DNA of 64,000 bases, taken from an uncultured Ignavibacteriota bacterium. Its GTDB lineage: Bacteria; Bacteroidota; Ignavibacteria; Palsa-1295. The notes beneath the pieces were generated by a model, which was not told the origin of the DNA, did not search any database, and saw only the letters and a list, made by a program, of their open reading frames with translations. Numbering within the stretch: the stretch's first letter is position 1; each line of letters starts with the position of its first letter. Shown in pieces: positions 8,328 through 15,988 of this stretch. The DNA lies in assembly GCA_903900335.1 (NCBI GenBank), contig CAIUMP010000060.1, positions 124,001-188,000 on the forward strand, written 5' to 3'. The translations under genes and the position numbers were made by a program.

Positions 8328-9821
8328 ATGTCACCTGAATCCCTACCATTCATTCTTCTTGCATTCATTCTCGGCATCGCACTCAGCGCGGTCCTGATGC
8401 GCGGACGGTTACGCGCCGCGGCTACAAGCCTTGCGGAGCAAAGCCGTCAATCGGAGGTCGCGCTTGGGCAGGAAAAGGAGCGACGAATTTCGCTGGAATC
8501 CGAGAATCGGCGTATCCCTCTGCTTGAAGAGCAGTTGGTGCGCGAGCGGGACAACGTGCGAATGCTCGAGGGCGACCGCGCCCGCTTCAGCAGCCTTGCC
8601 GGCCGCATTCCAGAGTTGGAAAAGACGATCGAAGCCCGCGAGCGAATACTCATGGCATCGCAAGACACGAATAATAACCTGAACGCTGAGCTGAAGCGCC
8701 TCGAAACCGAGTTGCGAAATGAACGTGACAATTTCGACAAGCTGAAAGAAGCCCGACAAGAGCTCGCTAATCAATTCCAAACGATCAGCGCTGCTGTGCT
8801 CGCTAGCAACGAGAAGCAATTCCTCTCGCTCGCTGAGACCAAGCTCGGGCAATACCAGGAGTCCGCAAAGGGTGATCTGGAGAAGCGCCAACAGGCGATT
8901 CAGGAAATGGTCGCGCCGTTGCAATCGAAGATCAAGGACTTCGAGATGAAGGTGGATGAGGTCTATCGCACCGAGGCCGCCGAGCGCAACACACTACGCG
9001 GGGAGATCAAGAGTCTGGTCGAACTGAACAAACAGATCAGCGCGGAAGCAAATAATCTTGCCAGTGCCCTCAAGGGTGATGCCAAGAAGCAGGGCAACTG
9101 GGGTGAGGTCATTCTGGAACGAGTGCTGGAGTTCTCCGGACTGCGGAAGGGCGAGGAGTACAAGCTGCAGGTGAGTTTGACCAACGAAGAAGGCAGACGC
9201 CAGCAACCAGACGCCATCATTTATCTACCGGATAAGAAGCACATCATCGTGGACTCCAAAGTCTCGCTTGTTGCCTACGATCGCTACGTCTCGGCACAAT
9301 CCGACGAGGAGCGCGAGGCAGCACTACTTGCACACATCGCGTCCGTAAAGAGCCATATTAAGGGGTTGGGTGAATCCAAATATCCGGATCTACTCGCGCT
9401 GGATTCCCCCGATTTCACCTTGCTCTTCATGCCCATCGAGTCCTCCTTCGGCCTTGCGGTGCAGGCCGACAACGAACTCTTCGCATTCGCGTGGGACAGA
9501 AAGATCATCATCGTAAGTCCGTCCACCCTGCTGGCAACGCTGCGAACCATCGCCTCCATTTGGAAGCAGGAGCGCCAGACCAAGAACGCGATCGAGATCG
9601 CCGAACGCGCCGGGAAGCTCTACGACAAGTTCGTCGGGTTTGTCGAAGACCTGGTGAGCATCGGCAAGAAAATGGATGACACCAAGAAAGAGTACGAAGG
9701 AGCGATGAACAAGCTCTCGAAAGGCACAGGAAATCTGGTGCGGCAGTCGGAGCAACTCAAGGAGATGGGCGCGAAGGCATCAAAGCAGTTGCCGGGGTTG
9801 CTGTTGGATAGGGCGGAGTGA
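8328..9821 (+). CDS. rmuC: DNA recombination protein RmuC homolog
   Basis: 497 residues from the ATG at 8328. The layout is that of RmuC: one N-terminal membrane helix (LPFILLAFILGIALSAVLM), a coiled coil of about 180 residues rich in Glu, Arg and Leu, then the conserved nuclease-like domain (GNWGEVILERVLEFSGL, PDAIIYLPDKKHIIVDSKVSL, LLFMPIESSFGLA). In E. coli rmuC mutants show more inversion at short inverted repeats, so the protein is thought to limit recombination at such sites. That is suggestive in a window so rich in palindromes, but no direct link can be drawn. The gene is monocistronic. A longer start at 8235 is open but would place ~30 polar residues before the membrane helix. Confidence 0.92.
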   Translation: MSPESLPFILLAFILGIALSAVLMRGRLRAAATSLAEQSRQSEVALGQEKERRISLESENRRIPLLEEQLVRERDNVRMLEGDRARFSSLAGRIPELEKTIEARERILMASQDTNNNLNAELKRLETELRNERDNFDKLKEARQELANQFQTISAAVLASNEKQFLSLAETKLGQYQESAKGDLEKRQQAIQEMVAPLQSKIKDFEMKVDEVYRTEAAERNTLRGEIKSLVELNKQISAEANNLASALKGDAKKQGNWGEVILERVLEFSGLRKGEEYKLQVSLTNEEGRRQQPDAIIYLPDKKHIIVDSKVSLVAYDRYVSAQSDEEREAALLAHIASVKSHIKGLGESKYPDLLALDSPDFTLLFMPIESSFGLAVQADNELFAFAWDRKIIIVSPSTLLATLRTIASIWKQERQTKNAIEIAERAGKLYDKFVGFVEDLVSIGKKMDDTKKEYEGAMNKLSKGTGNLVRQSEQLKEMGAKASKQLPGLLLDRAE

Positions 9822-9846
9822 GCTCAGAATACAATACCCATTTTTT

Positions 9847-9948
9847 CGTCATTGCGAGGAGTGCGAAGCACGACGAAGCAATCCGTTGACAATGAGCCGC
9901 TCTGCAAAGGGATTGCTTCGTCGTCCCTCCGGAACTCCTCGCAATGAC
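9847..9948. repeat. Dispersed palindromic repeat (CGTCATTGCGAGGAG type)
   Basis: The left arm, starting CGTCATTGCGAGGAG at 9847 and reaching GAAGCAATCC at 9884, pairs with the right arm, from GGATTGCTTCGTCG at 9910 to CTCGCAATGAC at 9948. Elements of this sequence type are common between genes in many bacterial phyla. It lies in the otherwise gene-free stretch between rmuC and tRNA-Val. A decayed relative lies at 14942-15074. Confidence 0.75.
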
Positions 9949-10030
9949 AGGTGTGGGTTGCCACCACTTCTTCGAAACTGCCGGAACCACCCGCGTGCCT
10001 TGAACGGTTGACACCCCGCACAAGAAATCC

Positions 10031-10105
10031 GGGCATTTAGCTCAGTTGGTCCAGAGCGTTCGCCTCACACGCGAAAGGTCACAGGTTCGAACCCCGTAAT
10101 GCCCA
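10031..10105 (+). tRNA. tRNA-Val (anticodon CAC)
   Basis: The cloverleaf can be folded by eye: acceptor GGGCATT/AATGCCC, D stem GCTC/GAGC, anticodon stem TTCGC/GCGAA around loop CTCACAC (anticodon CAC, reading GTG), and a T arm with TTCGAAC and one A-C mismatch in the stem. The discriminator is A and CCA is not encoded. A strong intrinsic terminator follows 25 bases later. Confidence 0.9.
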
Positions 10106-10129
10106 CGTTGTTTGTTAGTTGTTAAGAGA

Positions 10130-10160
10130 TAGCGCCGTTTTTGCGGCGCTATTTTTGTTT
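10130..10160 (+). terminator. Intrinsic terminator after tRNA-Val
   Basis: TAGCGCCG, a short T-rich loop, CGGCGCTA, then TTTTTGTTTT: an eight-base GC-rich perfect stem followed by a T-run. Confidence 0.85.
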
Positions 10161-10229
10161 TCCGGGGTGTTCCTCCAGAACGAACTTTCGCCCGAATGTT
10201 CGGTGATGTACTCTGTTTGGAGGAATCTA

Positions 10230-11144
10230 ATGAAACTCTCGACGTGTCTCCCTTTCGCATTACTACTCTCCGTTGGCTCCGCCCCGGCCCAGCAGCTCGC
10301 CCCCGCGCCGGTGGATTTGACCTATCGCTTTCATCCGGGGCAGAAGCTGCATTATCAAAAACGATTAGAGCTACGAAACCCGGATAACATCCCGGGGCGC
10401 TGGGCAGCATCCGATGAAGTAACGGAGACATTCATCACCGTTGAAAGCGTGAATGCTGATGGTTCGGCGACTCTGATTGTGAGAAATTACGAACCACCCG
10501 CGGGCCAGACCAAGGAGGATGCGAAGGAAGAGGGGTCGCTGGTGACGGTTGTGCGTGGACAAGACATACCGATTTATTCCATCACGGTCGATTCTTACGG
10601 TCGCTTCTTGAGTGGCACGATCATCAAACGGAATTTGGATGATAGTCAATTCGTCGAGAAGATGAAGGACCCAAAATTTGTGGGACATCGGCTGCCGGAC
10701 ACCTCTCTGATAAAATTGTGGGCGAAAGACTTGCTGCCTACTCGACCGCGAATGAAGAGTTCTTTGCCAGGAGCACGTTATCACGACTCCGTCTATAAAG
10801 CGGGTAAAGTAGAGCATTTCCCTCTCGGAGGACCGACTGCGTCCGGCGCACCGAAAGTTGAGCCACCTCCTCAGCCTACTTACGATCTCGACTTGGACGA
10901 TTACAGCATTGTACTTGGGCCAGAAGAGAAGCAACAGTCCGAATTCAGGTTGATAGACAACAATGGTCATGACCAGGTGTGGAACGGCAAATTGATGTCG
11001 CACGGCGTACACTCTTCCGATACGCACATACGTACCGCCGATGGGCTCATTACAAAGCGTACCGAAATTGGCCGCAGAGTCAACGACGGAAAACCAGAAT
11101 CGGCATACATGAAGCGAACTTTAACTCTGATCTCCGTTCAATAA
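10230..11144 (+). CDS. Secreted protein of unknown function, first of a tandem paralog pair
   Basis: 304 residues from the ATG at 10230, which has GGAGGA nine bases upstream. It has a signal peptide (KLSTCLPFALLLSVGSAPA, then QQ). The mature part opens QQLAPAPVDLTYRFHPGQKL, shared almost letter for letter with the next gene. Both proteins also share LPG-R-HDS, LGGPT-SG and DYSIV-G-EE blocks, so they are true paralogs despite many differences. I recognise no named family. The pattern of a signal peptide and a beta-rich body, with no sorting domain, suggests a periplasmic or outer-membrane-associated protein. The two genes are 17 bases apart and probably co-transcribed, possibly with the rhomboid gene that follows. 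Confidence 0.8.
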   Translation: MKLSTCLPFALLLSVGSAPAQQLAPAPVDLTYRFHPGQKLHYQKRLELRNPDNIPGRWAASDEVTETFITVESVNADGSATLIVRNYEPPAGQTKEDAKEEGSLVTVVRGQDIPIYSITVDSYGRFLSGTIIKRNLDDSQFVEKMKDPKFVGHRLPDTSLIKLWAKDLLPTRPRMKSSLPGARYHDSVYKAGKVEHFPLGGPTASGAPKVEPPPQPTYDLDLDDYSIVLGPEEKQQSEFRLIDNNGHDQVWNGKLMSHGVHSSDTHIRTADGLITKRTEIGRRVNDGKPESAYMKRTLTLISVQ

Positions 11145-11161
11145 TCAGTCATCCTACCGCC

Positions 11162-12070
11162 ATGACCTCACGACCATTCGTGCTAACGATTCTCACGGCG
11201 ATGCTCGTGGCAAGCTCCGCCCACGCCCAGCAGCTCGCCCCCGCGCCGGTGGATTTGACCTATCGCTTTCATCCGGGGCAGAAACTGCATTATCATCGCG
11301 TCTTCGAAACGCGAAACGCCGAGAAGCCGGATGGCTTCGAGAACGACAACTACGATTACATGGAGGATTACTATGTAACTGTGGATCGTGTCGAGCCGAA
11401 CGGCGGTGCGACGCTGACGGTCAGGATTCAGGATTCCTACGACTGGCACGGCGCCGAAGATGGCTCGAAGAAGAGCATGGGTGGCCGCGCTTCGGACATC
11501 CCGCTGTTCTCGGTCACCCTTGACAGACGAGGAAATTATATGAATGGCACGATCCTCCGCCGCACACCGCATGATAGCGAGATGGTGGAGAAGATGAAAG
11601 ATCCGAAATTTCAGGGATGGAAGCGGCCGGATTCATCGAGCATCAAGTTCACGATCGGTAATCTCTTCGCGCCGCGACCGGAGATGAAGAGTACTCTGCC
11701 GGGTGACCGCGGTCACGACTCGACATTCCAAACCTCGCAGATGCAAGGCCACCATCTCGGCGGACCAACGCCTTCGGGCACGAAGGCGCCCCCAGCTCCG
11801 CCATCGGGCTACAATGCGTTGGTACATGATTACAGCATTGTGCAAGGCACTGAGGAACACACGAATTCGGAGTTCCGCCTCATCACGAACAGCACAAAGT
11901 ACGATCTCTTTGGCAAGGCGCTCTTCGTCATTCACTCCGATGAAGATCAGCACATCCGCACCACCGATGGAATACTCAAGCAGCGAACGTACATCTCCTA
12001 CAGCACGAAGGACGGTGTGCCGGAGCAGACGAAGTTTAAGAATACGATCACGCTTGTTTCCGAGGAATAG
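11162..12070 (+). CDS. Secreted protein of unknown function, second of a tandem paralog pair
   Basis: 302 residues from the ATG at 11162, which starts a clear signal peptide (RPFVLTILTAMLVASSAHA). Longer starts in the same frame run back over the end of the upstream paralog and are unlikely. It aligns with the upstream paralog along its length (GQKLHY, VEKMKDPKF, HDSxxxxxxxxHxLGGPT, DYSIVxGxEExxxSEFRLI, HIRTxDGxxxxRT). A 71-base block encoding the start of the mature protein (11225-11295) differs from the upstream copy (10287-10357) by one base, far above the level elsewhere. It ends six bases before the rhomboid start, so an operon is likely. The function is unknown. Confidence 0.8.
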   Translation: MTSRPFVLTILTAMLVASSAHAQQLAPAPVDLTYRFHPGQKLHYHRVFETRNAEKPDGFENDNYDYMEDYYVTVDRVEPNGGATLTVRIQDSYDWHGAEDGSKKSMGGRASDIPLFSVTLDRRGNYMNGTILRRTPHDSEMVEKMKDPKFQGWKRPDSSSIKFTIGNLFAPRPEMKSTLPGDRGHDSTFQTSQMQGHHLGGPTPSGTKAPPAPPSGYNALVHDYSIVQGTEEHTNSEFRLITNSTKYDLFGKALFVIHSDEDQHIRTTDGILKQRTYISYSTKDGVPEQTKFKNTITLVSEE

Positions 12071-12076
12071 TCCGAC

Positions 12077-12760
12077 ATGCTTCTCCCCCTCGGCGACGAC
12101 AACACCAAGCGCACATCCTTCCCGATCATCACGCTCGGGCTGATCGTCGCGAACCTTGTAGCCTTCTTTTACGAGCAGCAGGATGCCGATGCTGTGATCG
12201 CGCAGTACTCTATCATCCCCTCGCTTTTCTTTAGTGGTGGCCAGCCCATCACAAACATTTTCACCTCGATGTTCCTGCATGGCGGCTGGGCGCATCTGCT
12301 GGGGAACATGCTGTATCTCTACATCTTCGGTGATAATGTCGAGGACAATCTCGGCAAGGGCAAATTCCTGATCTTCTACCTGCTCTGCGGTGTTGCGGCG
12401 ATGTTCGCGCAGACACTCACCTCACAGGAGTCCACTATTCCGTTCATCGGTGCTTCTGGTGCGATTGCCGGTGTGCTGGCCGGCTACATCATACTCTTTC
12501 CTCGTAATCGCGTGCGGGTGTTGGTCTTCTTCCCGTTCATCCTGACCGTCCGCGCGTGGCTGGTGCTGGGCTTCTGGATCCTCCTGCAACTCCTCTCCGA
12601 GTGGACGTTGGAACACAATGTTAAGGCCGGAATGCAGTCTGGCGGCATTGCATACATGGCACACATTGGCGGCTTCTTTGCAGGCGTAGTTCTAACGCTT
12701 CTGCTGCGTCGCAGATCAACGCCGAGCGGTGACACCGATGCGTTTGGAATGACGCATTGA
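12077..12760 (+). CDS. Rhomboid family intramembrane serine protease
   Basis: 227 residues with six to seven hydrophobic segments. The catalytic Ser lies in GASGAIAG and its His partner in MAHIGGFFAG. The conserved HLLGNMLYLYIFGDNVED, which supplies the oxyanion-site His and Asn, is also present. The N-terminal LPLGDDNTKRTSFPIITLGL is typical of the bacterial membrane rhomboids that begin without a cytoplasmic domain. It would cleave substrates within the inner membrane. GAGGAAT lies just upstream of the ATG, inside the end of the preceding gene, pointing to translational coupling with the secreted paralog pair. Whether those proteins relate to rhomboid function is unknown. Confidence 0.92.
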   Translation: MLLPLGDDNTKRTSFPIITLGLIVANLVAFFYEQQDADAVIAQYSIIPSLFFSGGQPITNIFTSMFLHGGWAHLLGNMLYLYIFGDNVEDNLGKGKFLIFYLLCGVAAMFAQTLTSQESTIPFIGASGAIAGVLAGYIILFPRNRVRVLVFFPFILTVRAWLVLGFWILLQLLSEWTLEHNVKAGMQSGGIAYMAHIGGFFAGVVLTLLLRRRSTPSGDTDAFGMTH

Positions 12761-12897
12761 CCGCCGCGCGTTCTTCAACAGGAACTGCAAAGCGCAAAGC
12801 GAGGTATTCAGTATCCCCGAATGCGGCACAAGGCGTGCTGAAGTAGGGCGATGCATCACATCTCGGGAATATCCCGACCAAGCTACAACGCATTATC

Positions 12898-13533
12898 ATG
12901 GACTTACAAATTAAGACCTTCCGGATCCAGAGCGAAGCCGATGAGCGCGCGCTTAACGAATTCCTTGTCGGCAAGATCGTACGACATTGGGATACCACTC
13001 TTTCAGCATCGTCGGGTGAGGACTCCGCAAGCGCGTGGAATGTCTTCCTCGCATACGAAATTCGGATGAATGGCGATGACCGGCAATCCGGCGCGCGGAA
13101 TTCACGTCAGGATCACGCGGCAGCGCCGCAGGCACGCCGCACACGGGACGCGCGCCGTAACGATGCACCGCAGGAGCGCCGCGAAGCACGGCCCGTTCGT
13201 GAGAAGGCACCGCGTGAAGAGTATCAGCCACAGATTCCGGAGAAGGATCTTCCGCTCTACGAGGCCGTTCGCAAGTGGCGCAACGCCCGCGCACGCGACG
13301 AGCGCGTGAAGCCATTCGAGCTCTTCAACAACAAGACGCTCGAAACGCTGATCACCACAAAGCCCAATAACGCAACGGACCTGAAGGCTTCCGTCCCCGA
13401 GATGGAGCCGCGCCTGTGGGAGCGTTATGGCAACGAACTGCTCGGCTTCATGGAAGCTGCCGGTACAGCCGGCGGTCAGAGCGATGCCGCCTTACCGACG
13501 CCGAGCCCGGAGTCGGTCGCAGCAACGAACTAA
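12898..13533 (+). CDS. Stand-alone HRDC domain protein
   Basis: 211 residues in three parts. The N-terminal ~60 residues (MDLQIKTFRIQSEADERALN...FLVGKIVRHWDTTL) form a small unrecognised domain. A central ~60-residue linker is very rich in Arg, Ala, Glu and Asp and looks disordered. The C-terminal ~80 residues match HRDC, the nucleic-acid-binding helical domain of RecQ and RNase D (LYEAVRKWRNARARDERVKP, LETLITTKPNNATDL, WERYGNELLGFMEA). No helicase or exonuclease domain is attached. It could be a DNA- or RNA-binding accessory protein, but the role is not known. The gene is monocistronic, with a hairpin terminator 17 bases after the stop. Confidence 0.8.
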   Translation: MDLQIKTFRIQSEADERALNEFLVGKIVRHWDTTLSASSGEDSASAWNVFLAYEIRMNGDDRQSGARNSRQDHAAAPQARRTRDARRNDAPQERREARPVREKAPREEYQPQIPEKDLPLYEAVRKWRNARARDERVKPFELFNNKTLETLITTKPNNATDLKASVPEMEPRLWERYGNELLGFMEAAGTAGGQSDAALPTPSPESVAATN

Positions 13534-13549
13534 AACGTAGAAATCAAAA

Positions 13550-13602
13550 GGCTGCCCGCGAACTGGAGTGATCCATTCCGCGTGGCAGCCCTTGAGTGTT
13601 TT
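13550..13602 (+). terminator. Probable intrinsic terminator
   Basis: GGCTGCC-CGCG pairs with CGCG-TGGCAGCC (one bulged base) around an 18-base loop, followed by a modest T-rich tail (TTGAGTGTTTT). It directly follows the HRDC gene. Confidence 0.5.
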
Positions 13603-13705
13603 AAGGTGAGAGGATGTTGTGCGTCTTATTTCGATGCAAAATTACCGCTCCGGCATTTCCTCCGTATTACCCCGTTCTTAACTCTGCGTAATTCCATTTA
13701 CATTT

Positions 13706-14110
13706 GTGACCGAACGAACACTCTCCATCAACATCGTTGAACTCTGGAACGCCGAGCTTCAGGATAGCCTCAGCCACCCTGCTCCTGTCCGCTCCCTGTT
13801 CCAATCTTTGGAGGCAGACCCTTCAGCAACTTACGACATACTTTTCTACGGCGCATTTACAGATAAACTCCTCTCGATCATGCGTCGTGAGGGCAAAGAC
13901 ACTGACGGATTCGAGCGAATGCAACAAAGTTTTCGTGAAACCGTAGAGAAGGTGAGAAATTTGGTGGTGCTGGCCGGAGAATTGGGCTTTTCGCAAGCGA
14001 AGAGCTACAGCGAGCTTTCACCAGATGGAATGAAGAAGCTACTCGAACTCACGCATGAACTTGCCATTGTTAAGCAATGGAGCGTGCGGCTAACGGAATC
14101 GCAGAATTAA
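13706..14110 (+). CDS. Hypothetical protein upstream of anti-sigma kinase
   Basis: 134 residues from GTG 13706; no in-frame ATG lies near. It has no signal peptide or membrane segment and is predicted mostly helical, with heptad-like stretches (FERMQQSFRETVEKVRNLVV, ELTHELAIVKQWSVRL). I recognise no family. It ends 15 bases before the RsbW-like gene, so the two are probably one transcript and this may be a regulatory partner of the kinase. That is inferred from position only. Confidence 0.65.
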   Translation: MTERTLSINIVELWNAELQDSLSHPAPVRSLFQSLEADPSATYDILFYGAFTDKLLSIMRREGKDTDGFERMQQSFRETVEKVRNLVVLAGELGFSQAKSYSELSPDGMKKLLELTHELAIVKQWSVRLTESQN

Positions 14111-14125
14111 CGAGATCGCGGCACC

Positions 14126-14527
14126 TTGGAGCACCTGTTAATACCCGGAACACTTGAAGAGCTGGAGCACGTCCACGAATGGACGCGCAGACAGCTTGAC
14201 AGTGCCCATGTTCCAGCGGATTTGCAGCACAATGTGCTACTAGCGCTTTCGGAGTGCGTGACGAACGCCATTCGACATGGCTGTCACGAGACACGCTCGC
14301 AAAAGGTGAAGCTGGAGTGTCGTCGGGATGACGGTGCCATCGCTTTTACCGTTCGGGATCGCGGGGCCGGTTTCTCGCCAGAAGCCGTGCCTGACCCAAC
14401 GATGGGCGCATTCCTTCACCGCGCCGGTGGCCGCGGGGTATTTCTGCTCAAGGCCCTTTCCAACGAATCCACCATCGAATCCTCCTGCGACGGCACCAGC
14501 GTGACCTTTCGCTTCCGCTGGAAATAA
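14126..14527 (+). CDS. Anti-sigma regulatory factor / RsbW-type serine kinase (HATPase_c_2)
   Basis: 133 residues, the full length for RsbW/SpoIIAB-type kinases. The N box is ALSECVTNAIRHG, the G1 box VRDRGAGFSP and the G2 box GGRGVFLLKAL, giving a complete ATP site. These proteins hold sigma factors or other partners and phosphorylate a STAS-domain antagonist on Ser/Thr. One candidate antagonist is the STAS protein at 38664-38972, though it is not linked. The start is taken as TTG 14126 because no ATG or GTG is available before the domain. It is likely co-transcribed with the hypothetical gene upstream. Confidence 0.85.
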   Translation: MEHLLIPGTLEELEHVHEWTRRQLDSAHVPADLQHNVLLALSECVTNAIRHGCHETRSQKVKLECRRDDGAIAFTVRDRGAGFSPEAVPDPTMGAFLHRAGGRGVFLLKALSNESTIESSCDGTSVTFRFRWK

Positions 14528-14605
14528 TTTCTTCAGTATAGATTAACTCTTCCGTAACGAGCCGCGGAAGTGAACCGAGTGCGTGCCAAATCGGTTAGGA
14601 GCCTC

Positions 14606-14878
14606 ATGAAGAAATCATCAACTCCCACAAAACGTAAAGCCGCGACCGTCACAGCCCCCAAAGCCAAGAAAGTCACCGCATCCACCATCATTGAGACTGT
14701 TGTAACACCGGCACCTGTCATGGAAGCCGCCCAGGTAGCTGACCCAGTTGTAGAGGCCACCGCTACAGAAGACAACCGCTATTTCGCGCCCGTCTTCAAC
14801 ACCCGCATCTCCGGCAGCCCCTTCAAGTTCGCCAAGCCATTCCAGCCCGTTTGGCTTCCTGCTGCGCGGAAGAACTAA
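14606..14878 (+). CDS. Small Lys/Ala/Thr-rich hypothetical protein
   Basis: 90 residues from ATG 14606, chosen because TAGGAG lies five bases upstream; a GTG at 14570 would add 12 residues. The N-terminal half is low complexity, rich in Lys, Thr, Ala and Val, and reminiscent of basic tails. The last ~30 residues are more ordered and aromatic (YFAPVFNTRISGSPFKF). No family is recognised. A good ribosome site and a following hairpin (14911-14931) support a real gene. Confidence 0.5.
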   Translation: MKKSSTPTKRKAATVTAPKAKKVTASTIIETVVTPAPVMEAAQVADPVVEATATEDNRYFAPVFNTRISGSPFKFAKPFQPVWLPAARKN

Positions 14879-14910
14879 GCAATTTCCACTTTCCTGATTC
14901 GGGATTGTTG

Positions 14911-14931
14911 CACGATAGCTTTGCTATCGTG
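14911..14931. repeat. Short hairpin after the Lys-rich gene
   Basis: CACGATAGC-TTT-GCTATCGTG, a perfect nine-base stem. No T-run follows, so it is either a weak terminator or an extragenic palindrome. Confidence 0.5.
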
Positions 14932-14941
14932 ATAGATTATT

Positions 14942-15074
14942 GTGTCACTGCGAGCCTAGGGCAGTGGAGCCCGGCCCCATTAGACTGCGAGCCGGAAGTA
15001 AGCCTTTGTTGATGGCAATACACCATATGTAGGAATTGCTTCGCTACCCCTTCACGGTTGCCTCGTAATGACGA
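14942..15074. repeat. Decayed copy of the CGTCATTGCGAG palindromic repeat
   Basis: GTGTCACTGCGAG at the left, GGAATTGCTTCGCTACC within, and CTCGTAATGACGA at the right correspond to the arms of the repeat at 9847-9948, with many substitutions and a longer centre. The gene-free stretch 14879-15091 holds nothing else that I can see. Confidence 0.5.
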
Positions 15075-15091
15075 GAAGAGGCCGGACTTGC

Positions 15092-15856
15092 TCACTTAAA
15101 GAACACATCCCACGCAAACCGAGCGATCGTCAAGCCAATCACACATAGGAAGAAGACGCGGATAAACGCATTTCCGCGAAGTATCGCAAGCCGCGCACCG
15201 AGGAAGCCGCCCAGTGCATTAAACGCAGCCATCGGCAAGGCGATGTGCCAGATAATTCTCCCGCTGGATGCAAACAGGATGATCGAGCCAATGTTAGTCG
15301 AGAGATTGACAAACTTCGCGGTCGCGCTTGCCTTCAGGAAGTTGAATCCCAACAGCGTGACAAATGCCAAGATGAGGAAACTGCCTGTGCCCGGGCCGAT
15401 GAAGCCATCATAAAATCCGAGGAAAAGGCTGATAAGGCAGATGAAGATGAGATGGGCTCGCTCGGAGTGATCCTTCTCTGAATGAATGCCGAAGTTCTTC
15501 TTCGAATAGGTATAGATCGCTACGCACGACAACACAACCAGCAGGAAGGGCTTCATAAAATCATTACTGACGAGCGTCAGCATTCGCGACCCAATGAATG
15601 CGCTGGGACCAGCGATACATGCCATTAGTGCGACATGTTTGTAATTGAGCTTGACCTTGCGAGCATATTGCGCCGCCGCGAAACTCGTCCCGCTGAAGGA
15701 GGGCAGTTTGGTTGTGCCAATGACCGTTGCGACCGGCACGCCCGGGAGCAGGATCAGAGCCGCGGGAATTTGCAGTAGCCCGCCGCCGCCCACCACGGCA
15801 TCAACAAAGCCGGCGGCAAAGGCGACAAGACAAAGAAGGAGAAGTTCTATCGGCAT
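15092..15856 (-). CDS. TauE/SafE (DUF81) family membrane transporter
   Basis: 254 residues from the ATG at 15856; a longer start at 15934 adds a polar stretch without a ribosome site. Seven to eight hydrophobic segments are seen. Family motifs are FAAGFVDAVVGGGGLLQIPA in the first repeat and LFLGFYDGFIGPGTGSFLIL in the second, the two-repeat glycine-rich pattern of TauE/SafE. Members export sulfite, sulfoacetate or other anions, or are sulfur-related permeases, and the substrate cannot be told from sequence. The gene diverges from gcvT. Confidence 0.9.
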   Translation of the reverse strand: MPIELLLLCLVAFAAGFVDAVVGGGGLLQIPAALILLPGVPVATVIGTTKLPSFSGTSFAAAQYARKVKLNYKHVALMACIAGPSAFIGSRMLTLVSNDFMKPFLLVVLSCVAIYTYSKKNFGIHSEKDHSERAHLIFICLISLFLGFYDGFIGPGTGSFLILAFVTLLGFNFLKASATAKFVNLSTNIGSIILFASSGRIIWHIALPMAAFNALGGFLGARLAILRGNAFIRVFFLCVIGLTIARFAWDVFFK

Positions 15857-15988
15857 GAAGTGGCGCGAATTTACGGCAAAAAAGTAACCTGTTAATGGAT
15901 GTCCGTTCGCATGAACCACCGATCGCGGCTGCAAAGTCCGTATATTTGTAAGATATTGTTCGCGTTACGATTTACCTAAACACCTCCC

